Positions 9,355 through 17,857 of a DNA stretch of 64,000 bases are shown here, in pieces. A program made the translations under genes and the position numbers. Within the stretch, counting starts at the first letter, position 1. Each line of letters begins with the position of its first letter. Source of the DNA: an uncultured Candidatus Poseidoniales archaeon (GTDB lineage: Archaea > Thermoplasmatota > Poseidoniia > Poseidoniales > Poseidoniaceae); the NCBI GenBank assembly GCA_905182715.1, contig CAJJCP010000014.1, positions 17,408-81,407 on the forward strand. The letters are read 5' to 3'. Below the pieces are notes generated by a model. That model was given only the letters and a program-made list of their open reading frames with translations. It had not been told where the DNA came from and did no database searches.

Positions 9355-10350
9355 ATGCAAAATCTGCCCTGGCTCGCCTGTTATATGCAGACATTGAAGG
9401 CAGAGAATAAATCATTGAATACTCAAAAGTCCTATGCCAGTGGATTACGAGCATTAATCGAAACAACTCTTCCCGGAGAAAACGTTCTGAGTGAAGCGGA
9501 ATACCAAGCAACAACTGTGTATGAATTGGCTGAACGAATGGAACCTCTCAGTGGGCGAATGGATCGATGGACACATGGATTATCGGACTTGCGCCCTACG
9601 ACGTACAATGCGCGCCTCGCTGCAGCTCGACACCTACTCAAATGGCTCGGGCATCGCTGGCCTGACCATTTGGTTCGAGCACGAACTGGGAAACGACTCC
9701 CTCGTACTTTGAATCGAAGAGAGATGTCCATGGTACTCGATGCCTCTGCCAAAAGTGAAAACCCCGTAGCATCGATTGTTGTTACCATGATGCTGGACAC
9801 TGGCTTACGAGTCAGTGAAGTTTGCAATCTCGATAGAAACGACATCGACCTTGAAGATGGATCGGCTCGAGTCTATGGGGGCAAAGGTGACAAAGACCGA
9901 TTAGTACTCTTTACTCGAAGAACGCTTGAAAGAATTCATGCTTGGATTCCGATTCGGGATGCTCGAGTTCGCGATGATGATTTTGCATTTCTCTTGAATT
10001 CTGCAGGTCGTCGCCTACAACCACGAGGCGTTCAACGATTGATGGATTCACTCGCTGTGGATGCAAGTCTCCCCAAGGGGAAATTAACACCGCACGTGTT
10101 ACGACATAATTTCGCAACAGGTTTGTTGGAACGAGGTGCTGATTTAGTGACCATTCAACGGCTCCTCGGCCATTCAAGTATTGCAACAACTCGTGTTTAC
10201 CTTGAAATTTCTGACCAAACATTACGTGAAGTCTACCATCGAGCTCAGGCAACTCGTGAAACGCTGGAGGCGGCTGCTGCTGCAAGCATAAGTGAAGAGG
10301 AGGAACTCATCGAGACTACTCCGTCGACCAGTTCGGTCGGTATTGAGTGA
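9355..10350 (+). CDS. xerA: Tyrosine recombinase, XerA/XerC/XerD type
   Basis: ORF track starts at 9253 but core similarity starts at MQNLPWLACYMQTLKAENKSLNTQKSYASGLRAL; catalytic LDTGLRVSEVCNL...HVLRHNFATGLLERGADLVTIQRLLGHSSIATTRVYLEIS. Confidence 0.9.
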   Translation: MQNLPWLACYMQTLKAENKSLNTQKSYASGLRALIETTLPGENVLSEAEYQATTVYELAERMEPLSGRMDRWTHGLSDLRPTTYNARLAAARHLLKWLGHRWPDHLVRARTGKRLPRTLNRREMSMVLDASAKSENPVASIVVTMMLDTGLRVSEVCNLDRNDIDLEDGSARVYGGKGDKDRLVLFTRRTLERIHAWIPIRDARVRDDDFAFLLNSAGRRLQPRGVQRLMDSLAVDASLPKGKLTPHVLRHNFATGLLERGADLVTIQRLLGHSSIATTRVYLEISDQTLREVYHRAQATRETLEAAAAASISEEEELIETTPSTSSVGIE

Positions 10351-10351
10351 A

Positions 10352-10534
10352 TCAGTTGCGCTTTTGTTTTCGCTTTTTGATCGTGGTTGGGCCCGTCCAT
10401 TCGCGATGTGGTTTGATTTCTTGACCGCTGTGACCTTCAATTGGACAAAATTTACCTGAACGGCATCTCGAACATTTTTCTTTCGACGGCATCTCGACAG
10501 TCTTTCTCAACCGACCGTATTTCCGCCGAGGCAT
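10352..10534 (-). CDS. Small basic Cys-containing protein (possible zinc-ribbon-like)
   Basis: 60 aa, MPRRKYGRLRKTVEMPSKEKCSRCRSGKFCPIEGH...; C-x2-C-x5-C; fills the convergent gap after xer. Confidence 0.4.
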   Translation of the reverse strand: MPRRKYGRLRKTVEMPSKEKCSRCRSGKFCPIEGHSGQEIKPHREWTGPTTIKKRKQKRN

Positions 10535-10591
10535 GAAATGTTGTGTGCCAAGGCGGTATTCAATGCTAGCGCTTTCTTTCGTGAAAGTGTT

Positions 10592-11128
10592 TCACTTTTT
10601 ATTGAACCAAGGCATGTCGGTCACTTTACGAGGCACGCGGAGCGTAGAGCCCTTTCTTCCATCCGATGATTTGGATGATTTGACTGTGTGCTTGACCTTC
10701 GAGGCTGTTGCCTTCTTGGCTTCAGTGGCTTTCTTTGAGACCTTCTTTGCAGCGGCTTTGGTTTTCGATGCTGCCGTCTTTGTAACAGACTTGGTAGCAA
10801 CCGTCGCTTTCTTTGCAGCCGTCTTAGCTTTTGACGCAGTCTTTTTAGCCGCAGAAGAAGATTTCTTTGCAGTCGATTTGGTCACTGCCTTTGCCTTTGA
10901 AGCGGCTTTCTTTGCCGACCCTGAGGCTTTACCTGCGGCCTTTGCAGCTGCACTTACTTTCTTTGCAACCGCAGCACTAAGGCCAGCATCTTGGAGTTTT
11001 TGAGAACCTGCTGAAGCAACCTTTGCGACTGAGTCAAACTTTGCACTGACTAATTTTTTTGCTGTCGCTGCTCCAATTCCAGGAAGTGCTGTTAACGCGT
11101 CGATTTTTGAATTACTCTTTACTGCCAT
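10592..11128 (-). CDS. Helix-hairpin-helix protein with histone H1-like Lys/Ala-rich tail (candidate nucleoid protein)
   Basis: Start reassigned to ATG at 11128 (SD-like AGGTGA upstream): MAVKSNSKIDALTALPGIGAATAKKLV... HhH motif followed by about 120 aa of AAKKxxSKAKxxAKK repeats. Confidence 0.7.
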   Translation of the reverse strand: MAVKSNSKIDALTALPGIGAATAKKLVSAKFDSVAKVASAGSQKLQDAGLSAAVAKKVSAAAKAAGKASGSAKKAASKAKAVTKSTAKKSSSAAKKTASKAKTAAKKATVATKSVTKTAASKTKAAAKKVSKKATEAKKATASKVKHTVKSSKSSDGRKGSTLRVPRKVTDMPWFNKK

Positions 11129-11230
11129 TGGCTCACCTATCACTCCATGGTGGGCGCGACTCATCAATTCTTCTCTTCTCTCGTTTGTCATAAGCGTCGA
11201 ATTGATGATGTGTGAAGGGGCCGGAGGAGC

Positions 11231-12097
11231 ATGAGCAACCGCGGGTATGATGGGAGTACACTCGTCGTCTATGCTCAAGTAGGCCAAGCAAAAGCCAATC
11301 ATCGAGTCGGAAATGATACTGGTTTTTTGAGGCCGAAATCTTTTGCACTTCCGAGTAAAGTGGTTTACCTCGGGGATGTTGCCACACATGCTTTGGCCTA
11401 TCTTGAAAATCCGGAAACACCTCACTTTTCTGAACCTCCGCAATTCAATGAACAGAAATGGAAATTTGAAACACAAAGCGGGGGCTTGAGATTGACAATC
11501 TCATCGACCTCATATTGGGGCTTTGGTTTATTCAATTCAGGATACCTCAATCGAATTATTCTCAAAGGTTCGCCGCAATCGTATGCACGATTACTGTTCG
11601 ACCTTTCTGCGTCTCTTGGGCATCGCCCGTGGGAGTTTTTTCACACCTCGGCTGCACGGAAGTATCTCGCCAAACAAGAAGGTGGCGTTTCTCTTGAATC
11701 AAATGAAGAAGCTTGGAAAAAAACCTTTGAAACTGCTCGCGCTGTGTTCGATGAGCAAATATTCATGGTTGAAGAACAAGGTAAAGCCGTACAGAAGCGA
11801 ATGAAAAAGAGGCCTGACTCGGAACACTGGAATGCGAAGCAAGCAGAGATTGCTATCGAGCATGCCGACTATGATCTGGAAGTGGCACGTGGGGCTTTAG
11901 CAGACGGTAATGCCCCTGGATTCGAACGCGCAATGGCGAGAGCGGAGGCATACTTCATCGAAGCGGACCCAGATGGAGTGAGTTCATATTCAGCGAGAGA
12001 TCTTTATGAAATCCCTCAAGGGCAGATTCTTGACCTCGAAACAACAGAAGCAGAGATTTCATTTGTGGATTTAACATCAAATGAAGAAGAAGAGTAG
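11231..12097 (+). CDS. Conserved hypothetical protein
   Basis: 288 aa ORF with good coding composition; no family recognised. Confidence 0.6.
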   Translation: MSNRGYDGSTLVVYAQVGQAKANHRVGNDTGFLRPKSFALPSKVVYLGDVATHALAYLENPETPHFSEPPQFNEQKWKFETQSGGLRLTISSTSYWGFGLFNSGYLNRIILKGSPQSYARLLFDLSASLGHRPWEFFHTSAARKYLAKQEGGVSLESNEEAWKKTFETARAVFDEQIFMVEEQGKAVQKRMKKRPDSEHWNAKQAEIAIEHADYDLEVARGALADGNAPGFERAMARAEAYFIEADPDGVSSYSARDLYEIPQGQILDLETTEAEISFVDLTSNEEEE

Positions 12098-12144
12098 TTT
12101 TCGTCGCCGCGTCGCGTTGATAAAGGGGTGGCAACTCGCAGAGA

Positions 12145-12345
12145 ATGGTTCACATGGCTTCAAAGAAGAAATCCGACGGCAGCGGTATTCAACAGGCTGC
12201 AGGTCTTATTCGATATTTCGACGAAGAATCTGAAGATGCTTGGAAGATTACTCCATTCCAAGTATATGCAGCATGTATCGGCATTGGAACATTTTTCTAC
12301 CTTGTAAATCAAGGCGTCGTCTCGTGGGTTCTTGGCCTGTTTTGA
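12145..12345 (+). CDS. secG: Preprotein translocase subunit Sec61-beta (SecG)
   Basis: Short protein ...GIQQAAGLIRYFDEESEDAWKITPFQVYAACIGIGTFFYLVN..., typical archaeal Sec61-beta layout with one C-terminal TM. Confidence 0.85.
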   Translation: MVHMASKKKSDGSGIQQAAGLIRYFDEESEDAWKITPFQVYAACIGIGTFFYLVNQGVVSWVLGLF

Positions 12346-12359
12346 AACTCTGTTTCAAA
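12341..12359. terminator. Perfect inverted repeat shared by two convergent stop codons
   Basis: TTTGAAAC-TCT-GTTTCAAA; contains the TGA of secG (12343-12345) and the TGA of the minus-strand gene (12355-12357). Confidence 0.4.
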
Positions 12360-12711
12360 GAGGTTGAATCATAATGATTCGGTTTTCTTTTTGTGCCATA
12401 CACTGTGCAACTTTCATTGCAGTGCGCATATCAGTCGTACCGCCAATCACTTTCTCGCCTTCAGCATCATGCAGAATGAGTTTATGTGTGAGGTTGTAAA
12501 GAACGCCTTCTTCAATACGTTCGAAAACCCAATGTTCGTTTTCAATTCGAACCATTGCAGGAATTTCAACGAGTGGCCCCATTTGGGAGCCGATTGTTTG
12601 GGTTCGAGTTTTCAAACCTTGGAGATCTCTAACTGGGCTCCAATTCCTTCGACGAATCGGTGCGTGAATTCTTTTGTTTTTGGCAATGCCTTCTCTAAAT
12701 GCTCTACTCAT
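12355..12711 (-). CDS. Conserved hypothetical protein
   Basis: 118 aa ORF; convergent with secG. Confidence 0.5.
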   Translation of the reverse strand: MSRAFREGIAKNKRIHAPIRRRNWSPVRDLQGLKTRTQTIGSQMGPLVEIPAMVRIENEHWVFERIEEGVLYNLTHKLILHDAEGEKVIGGTTDMRTAMKVAQCMAQKENRIIMIQPL

Positions 12712-12925
12712 GAGGGTCCCATCCCTTGAAGTCGCTCGACTTCATTTCGAAGCGGATTCCATCTCTTAATAAGAACCGCGACGCGTTCGAAGGAGAAAAC
12801 TGCGTTTTGTTCGAAAGGAGAGAAGACTCAATGCTTTGAAACGAAATGAAAGTGCTAGAACAGGGAATGGCTCAATCGGTGGCTTCATCAAATGCGAACG
12901 ATTCGACAAATCGGAGACGGACAAG

Positions 12926-13309
12926 ATGAGCGACATTCCAGAAGGACAATACTACACGAAAGAGCATGAATGGTTGCGCGTCGACGGAAACGAAATTATT
13001 ATCGGAATTACTGACTATGCTCAGCACGCCCTTACGGATATCGTCTACATTGAACTCCCCGGTGAAGGAGAAGTCCTTACTGACATGGAAGAATTTGCAA
13101 TCGTTGAATCTGTAAAATCTGCCTCCCCGATTTTTGCTCCATTCGCTGGAAAGATTACAGCCGTGAATGATGCACTTGATGACGCCCCAGAACTCATGAA
13201 TACCGACCCATATGGAGAGGGTTGGATTGTTCGAATGACCTTAGACGACCCTGAAGCAGTTTCAGTGTTGATGGATGCTGCTGGTTACAAAGCAGAGATT
13301 GGCGAGTGA
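12926..13309 (+). CDS. gcvH: Glycine cleavage system H protein
   Basis: MSDIPEGQYYTKEHEWLRVDG...ITDYAQHALTDIVYIELPGEGEVL...AIVESVKSASPIFAPFAGKI (lipoyl-Lys motif ESVKSAS); start moved from 12836. Confidence 0.93.
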   Translation: MSDIPEGQYYTKEHEWLRVDGNEIIIGITDYAQHALTDIVYIELPGEGEVLTDMEEFAIVESVKSASPIFAPFAGKITAVNDALDDAPELMNTDPYGEGWIVRMTLDDPEAVSVLMDAAGYKAEIGE

Positions 13310-13851
13310 AGAGTGTGACTGAGCACAAATGGAGCCTCTATGTAGATGGCTCCTGTCTTGGTAACCAGAACGTTGATGAAAATACTCCTGCTGCTTGGTC
13401 AGTTGTTGTCGTAATTGGGGACACTGGCTTAGGAAAAAGAAGTGGTGATCTTCATGAAGAGTTTGCAGATGTTGTTGTGACTCAACACGGTGCAGAGCAC
13501 TTCATTGGTGCTGAAGTTGGTTCAAACAACACTGCTGAGTTGTCAGCATTTGCAGGAGCGCTCCGATGGCTCTTGGTCGAAGGAGGAAATGATTCGGCAG
13601 TCATTCGCGCTGATTCTCAGTATGCCGGTAACCTCGCTTGTGGTGCATGGAAAGCAAAAGCAAACCGTGAATTGGTGGCTCATGTTCAGTCTCTATGGGA
13701 TGCAGTTTCAGAACTTCGAAATATTTCTTGGGAGCATGTCAAAGCTCACCGCGGCTATCGTTGGAATGAGCGAGCAGATCATTTGGCACTTCGTAAAGCG
13801 CAAGGAGAGCAGCCTGTGCCACTGTCTTTTTGGAAACCTGGTCAGCGTTAA
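13306..13851 (+). CDS. rnhA: Ribonuclease H-like protein (RNase HI family)
   Basis: YVDGSC, NNTAELSAFAGALRWLL, VIRADSQYAGNL, ISWEHVKAHRGYRWNERADHLA; GTG start overlaps the gcvH stop. Confidence 0.85.
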   Translation: MKSVTEHKWSLYVDGSCLGNQNVDENTPAAWSVVVVIGDTGLGKRSGDLHEEFADVVVTQHGAEHFIGAEVGSNNTAELSAFAGALRWLLVEGGNDSAVIRADSQYAGNLACGAWKAKANRELVAHVQSLWDAVSELRNISWEHVKAHRGYRWNERADHLALRKAQGEQPVPLSFWKPGQR

Positions 13852-14714
13852 TCCTCAGTAAGGCGTTCTTGGAGCCATGCTCTAAATGAAGTCGAGAGGT
13901 CATTACGGCGTAAGGCATGGTCAACCTGCGCTTGAAGCCAAGGCAAGGGTTTACCTGAATCATACCATTGGAAATTGGTAAGTTCAACACCGACAAGGCC
14001 GTCGTTTTTCATCCAATGTTGTTGAATGGCAATCGATTGGAGTTCCCCATAGTTTTCAACATCATAGTGTTGCAGCAAACTTTTGGCATCGGAAGTGAAC
14101 AAATAACGTCCACAGAGTACGAGATTAGACGGAGCATCTTCTGGAAGTGGCTTCTCACAAATTTCAAGGATTCGCGCCCCTTCTTGGCGAACGACGCCAT
14201 AATTAGAAACTTCATCGGGATGAACTGCCAGCAAGCCAACGCATGGAAGACCGTGCTTTTCAAAACTTTCAACTAATTTCTTACTCGCTTTTGATGGTGA
14301 AAAGGCATTTGGCGAAGTATGTTGGTCAAGTAAAATATTGTCGCCGAGTAAGACCAAAAAGGGCCCATCGATTCCATCCAGAGCGCATTCAATAGCATTT
14401 CCTAAACCAAGTGGTTCGTGTTGGATATGGACAAAGACCTCTACATCAGCAAACGGTGAAAGGAGTTGGGGATCGAGGTCAGGGCGCTTCTCTTGAAGCC
14501 ACGAATGGTCTCCGAGTAACGCCTTCATATCTTTTCTCGGAGAGGAAATTATGTGGAGACGCCGTGCTCCAGCAGCGACTGCTTCACGTGCAAGATGCAC
14601 TAGAGCCGGTATATCGACAAGCGGAAGCGCCTCTTTGGGTACCGATGCACTGGTTGGGAGCATTCGAGTCCCAAGACCTCCTGCAACCAGTAAGGCATCT
14701 TGAACGACCGCCAT
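13848..14714 (-). CDS. galU: UTP-glucose-1-phosphate uridylyltransferase-like nucleotidyltransferase
   Basis: MAVVQDALLVAGGLGTRMLPTSASVPKEALPLVDIPALVHLAREAVAAGARRLHII; start moved from 14801. Confidence 0.85.
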   Translation of the reverse strand: MAVVQDALLVAGGLGTRMLPTSASVPKEALPLVDIPALVHLAREAVAAGARRLHIISSPRKDMKALLGDHSWLQEKRPDLDPQLLSPFADVEVFVHIQHEPLGLGNAIECALDGIDGPFLVLLGDNILLDQHTSPNAFSPSKASKKLVESFEKHGLPCVGLLAVHPDEVSNYGVVRQEGARILEICEKPLPEDAPSNLVLCGRYLFTSDAKSLLQHYDVENYGELQSIAIQQHWMKNDGLVGVELTNFQWYDSGKPLPWLQAQVDHALRRNDLSTSFRAWLQERLTED

Positions 14715-14766
14715 GAGACCTGCTGGATGGCGTAGGCTTTCAAGCGTCGCCCTTCTGCCTTGAGTT

Positions 14767-15189
14767 ATGGGCAGAACTCTTGAGTGGCGATGGTTCGCCA
14801 TTGCAGGTGTCTTTTTCGTTGCTCAATCGTTTATCGACATCACTCCAGAAGGCCCTTGGGACTCTCGTTCTTTCTCAAGAGGAATGCTCGGATTAGTAGG
14901 CTTAACATTGCTTTATCTGGCTTGGTTTCGATGGGCTTTTGACCGTAAAGGCGTAGCACCAACCGTCAATTTGTGGGCATCTCCCGAAGAAACTTGGAGA
15001 AATGTCTTGCTGTTTGGACTTGGATGTTTATTGTTTGTAAAAGGAATGGCGTGGGCTAATCTAAAGGGTTTCACTCCTGAACCAACAGGAATGTTACTCA
15101 CGCTCATTGGAAGTTTAGCGATTCTCAATGCGCTCTATGTAGGGCTCGTAACTGTAGGGCCATTGGCTTCTTCATCCGAGGAAGAATGA
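14767..15189 (+). CDS. Small polytopic membrane protein
   Basis: 140 aa with about four hydrophobic helices. Confidence 0.6.
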   Translation: MGRTLEWRWFAIAGVFFVAQSFIDITPEGPWDSRSFSRGMLGLVGLTLLYLAWFRWAFDRKGVAPTVNLWASPEETWRNVLLFGLGCLLFVKGMAWANLKGFTPEPTGMLLTLIGSLAILNALYVGLVTVGPLASSSEEE

Positions 15190-15191
15190 GT

Positions 15192-16697
15192 TCAATCATC
15201 GATGAAGCCAAGTTCTTGGTCTAACACTTGATATGCATCCTCGACAGATGGCAATTCTCCTGAATCGTCCATATCACTGTGAGGGGCCGGGCGTGATTCA
15301 GGCAGAGTGGGTTGTTCTCCTTCGCCCGTAAACCAAGCTTGCCATAGAAGACTTCGTTCAGGTCGACGTTGTGTGAGTGGCTCCCAAAGTGGTTCCAAAG
15401 GACAGCCCTGTTTCTTAAAATCAAGAAGGCGCGCTGCGAAGTGATCGGGGGATACTTCTTCCATTCTCATCAAGAGTTCACGCATCCGTGTACGAACAAC
15501 TTCGTCACCGTCTTGCCAAAGGATTGGAAGAAGACGACGTTCATCTTCTGGATATTGTTCAATGTAATCGCGCAAGAAAGGCACGAGGTTTCGTCGGACA
15601 ATTGGAAGTGGGTGTTGTGCTAACTTTGCGATTGTGTCGGCCCATAATTCCGAATCAAGGAATCTCAAATCGCCCACTGTTGCACTTGCAGCAGCGAGAA
15701 CGCCTTCATCTTGATCGGCAAGCATGTCATTCAAAAACGGGACAGCATCCCATTCAAGACGGCGGAACATTCGAGTAAGGACGTCTGCCATTCCTCGCTT
15801 CACAAGAAGTTCATCACGTTGATGGAGGCGTTTGGCAAGTTCAAGACCCGAGTCTCTGTTGAATTCAATCGCCTTTGCGAGACAAAGAGTAACACGGGCA
15901 GCGACTTCAGCCTCGGGGTCTGAAGCGCGTCGCAGAAGTATAGAAACAAGTTCAAGTGGCTCGATGAGGTTTGGTCGTTGAAGGAGGAGGCGGACCCATT
16001 CCATTAGCAAAAGACGACGATCGAGAGAATCATTTTCCAATTTTTCAATCAGCCAGCGTGCAGCCGTAACTCCAGCATCGTGTGCTATAACACCTGAGTT
16101 ACGAGGAATCACTGCATGAGGGTTCCATTCTGATTGATGAGGCCCAGCGTCCGGTTGTGTATGCCAGGTCCCAGGGCGTTCTGCCAATGCAATCGATTCG
16201 ACTAGATGGTATCCTTGGTGAACTGGCTGGCCATGAGGGGCGGTCGATAAACCGTTGAGCAGAGATATAGCAAGCCACCAACGGTCGGTGTTTGGGGCTG
16301 AATGGTCAAAGGCTTGAGCCAACCAGTCAGTTGTGACGGTAAAGAGAAGGCTTTCAGCAACTTTGTCAACTCGACGATGGAGCCATTTTTGATGCACTGT
16401 GAAGGGGTCATCGCTGAGGTTCATTCGATGTGGAACAATCAAATCGACAACTGTGTTGAGATTTGATTCGAACATTGCTCGGTCCATTTGCAAAATACCA
16501 ATACCCTGCTCAATAACTGATTCGGGGGATTTCGGAGGAATTGGCGGGAAGTCTGGATCTGTCATCGGGGGTTGGGGTAAAGGCCATGCAATCGTGCCGC
16601 GTTTCAACGCTTCAACCATTCCAGCAGATACTGCCTCGAAGACATTGTCTGACAATTTAGTTCGCTCTTTTCCCATGATGAGACCTCGAGGTTTCAA
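15192..16697 (-). CDS. HEAT-like helical repeat protein
   Basis: Helical repeat pattern (ASDPEAEVAARVTLCLAKAIEF..., DQDEGVLAAASATVGDLRF..., HPLPIVRRNLVPFLRDYIE...). Confidence 0.6.
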   Translation of the reverse strand: MKPRGLIMGKERTKLSDNVFEAVSAGMVEALKRGTIAWPLPQPPMTDPDFPPIPPKSPESVIEQGIGILQMDRAMFESNLNTVVDLIVPHRMNLSDDPFTVHQKWLHRRVDKVAESLLFTVTTDWLAQAFDHSAPNTDRWWLAISLLNGLSTAPHGQPVHQGYHLVESIALAERPGTWHTQPDAGPHQSEWNPHAVIPRNSGVIAHDAGVTAARWLIEKLENDSLDRRLLLMEWVRLLLQRPNLIEPLELVSILLRRASDPEAEVAARVTLCLAKAIEFNRDSGLELAKRLHQRDELLVKRGMADVLTRMFRRLEWDAVPFLNDMLADQDEGVLAAASATVGDLRFLDSELWADTIAKLAQHPLPIVRRNLVPFLRDYIEQYPEDERRLLPILWQDGDEVVRTRMRELLMRMEEVSPDHFAARLLDFKKQGCPLEPLWEPLTQRRPERSLLWQAWFTGEGEQPTLPESRPAPHSDMDDSGELPSVEDAYQVLDQELGFIDD

Positions 16698-16709
16698 CTG
16701 GCACCCTGC

Positions 16710-17636
16710 TCAAATATCAAGTTCGATATTGAGATTTTGAATGAGTTCCTTGTAACGGTTACGAATAGTTACTTCAGTTACACCGGCGACTTCAGCAACT
16801 TCACGCTGAGTTCTGCGCTTTCCGCACAGGACAGAAGCGATGTAAATGATAGAGGCTGCAATTCCAGTAGGTCCACGGCCACTTGTCAATTCCTTCTCTT
16901 GAGCTGCTTTGATGAGTTCGTAAGCCTTTGCTTCAACCTCAGCATCGAGTCCAAGTCCAGAGCAGAATCGAGAAATATAGTCTTCTGGACCTGTTGGCAT
17001 GATTTTCATTTTGAGTTCTCGGACCATGAAACGGTACGTACGGCCAATTTCTTTTCGACCGGTACGGGATGCTTGACCAATTTCATCGAGGGTTCGAGGA
17101 ACGCCGCATTGACGGCAGGCTGCGTAAAGGGATGCTGCTGCAACACCTTCAATCGAACGGCCACGAATCAAACGCTTATCGACTGCTTTCTTGTAATTTA
17201 CGGCTGCTGCTTCACGAACAGACTTTGGAAGTTCAAGACGGCTGGCCATACGGTCCAACTCGGCCAACGCCATTGCTAAGTTTCGTTCTGTTGCGTTCGA
17301 AACTCTGCTTCTCTTTTGCCACTTACGCATTCGATAGAATTGTGATCTATAACGTGAGTTAATGGTTTTTCCAGAATAGTCTTTGTTTTGCCAGTCGATA
17401 TCGGTCGAGAGACCTTTGTCGTGGAGCATGACGGTCATTGGGGCACCGGTACGAGCACGTTGATCGCCTTGTTCCGGTGAAAACACACGCCATTCGGCGC
17501 CTTGGTCGATAACATTGTCTTCTAACACTAAACCGCAGTCGTCACAAACGACTTCGCCACGAGTTTCGTCACGGGTTAAATTTCGACCTGCGCAATCACT
17601 GCATTTTACGATATCTTCTACTTGTTGTTCATCCAT
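16710..17636 (-). CDS. tfb: Transcription initiation factor IIB (TFB)
   Basis: Zn ribbon [41 protein letters not shown] plus two cyclin repeats and [23 protein letters not shown]. Confidence 0.96.
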   Translation of the reverse strand: MDEQQVEDIVKCSDCAGRNLTRDETRGEVVCDDCGLVLEDNVIDQGAEWRVFSPEQGDQRARTGAPMTVMLHDKGLSTDIDWQNKDYSGKTINSRYRSQFYRMRKWQKRSRVSNATERNLAMALAELDRMASRLELPKSVREAAAVNYKKAVDKRLIRGRSIEGVAAASLYAACRQCGVPRTLDEIGQASRTGRKEIGRTYRFMVRELKMKIMPTGPEDYISRFCSGLGLDAEVEAKAYELIKAAQEKELTSGRGPTGIAASIIYIASVLCGKRRTQREVAEVAGVTEVTIRNRYKELIQNLNIELDI

Positions 17637-17857
17637 ATGTATTCCTCATCTCTTGCCCTGGTCGAGCCTTAACGCTCAACTGATTAGGGAACCTTATTAT
17701 ACACCGATGCACAACTGTATTTAAACCTAATTATAAATGCCCTTAAACTTGTGGACTCAAAAGCTGTGATTTTTTAGAAAATACGGCACTTGTCATGAGA
17801 GTTTTTTCCCGAACCGGTTATGAACACTGAGCACTTGAAAGAGTTTGAGGGGGAGCG

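Noticed and set aside
10533-11003. Plus-strand 156-aa Phe/Ala-rich ORF
   Set aside because: Antisense shadow of the Lys/Ala-rich H1-like tail
12712-12925. Glycine riboswitch upstream of gcvH
   Set aside because: Could not identify the conserved aptamer core; only palindromes are visible
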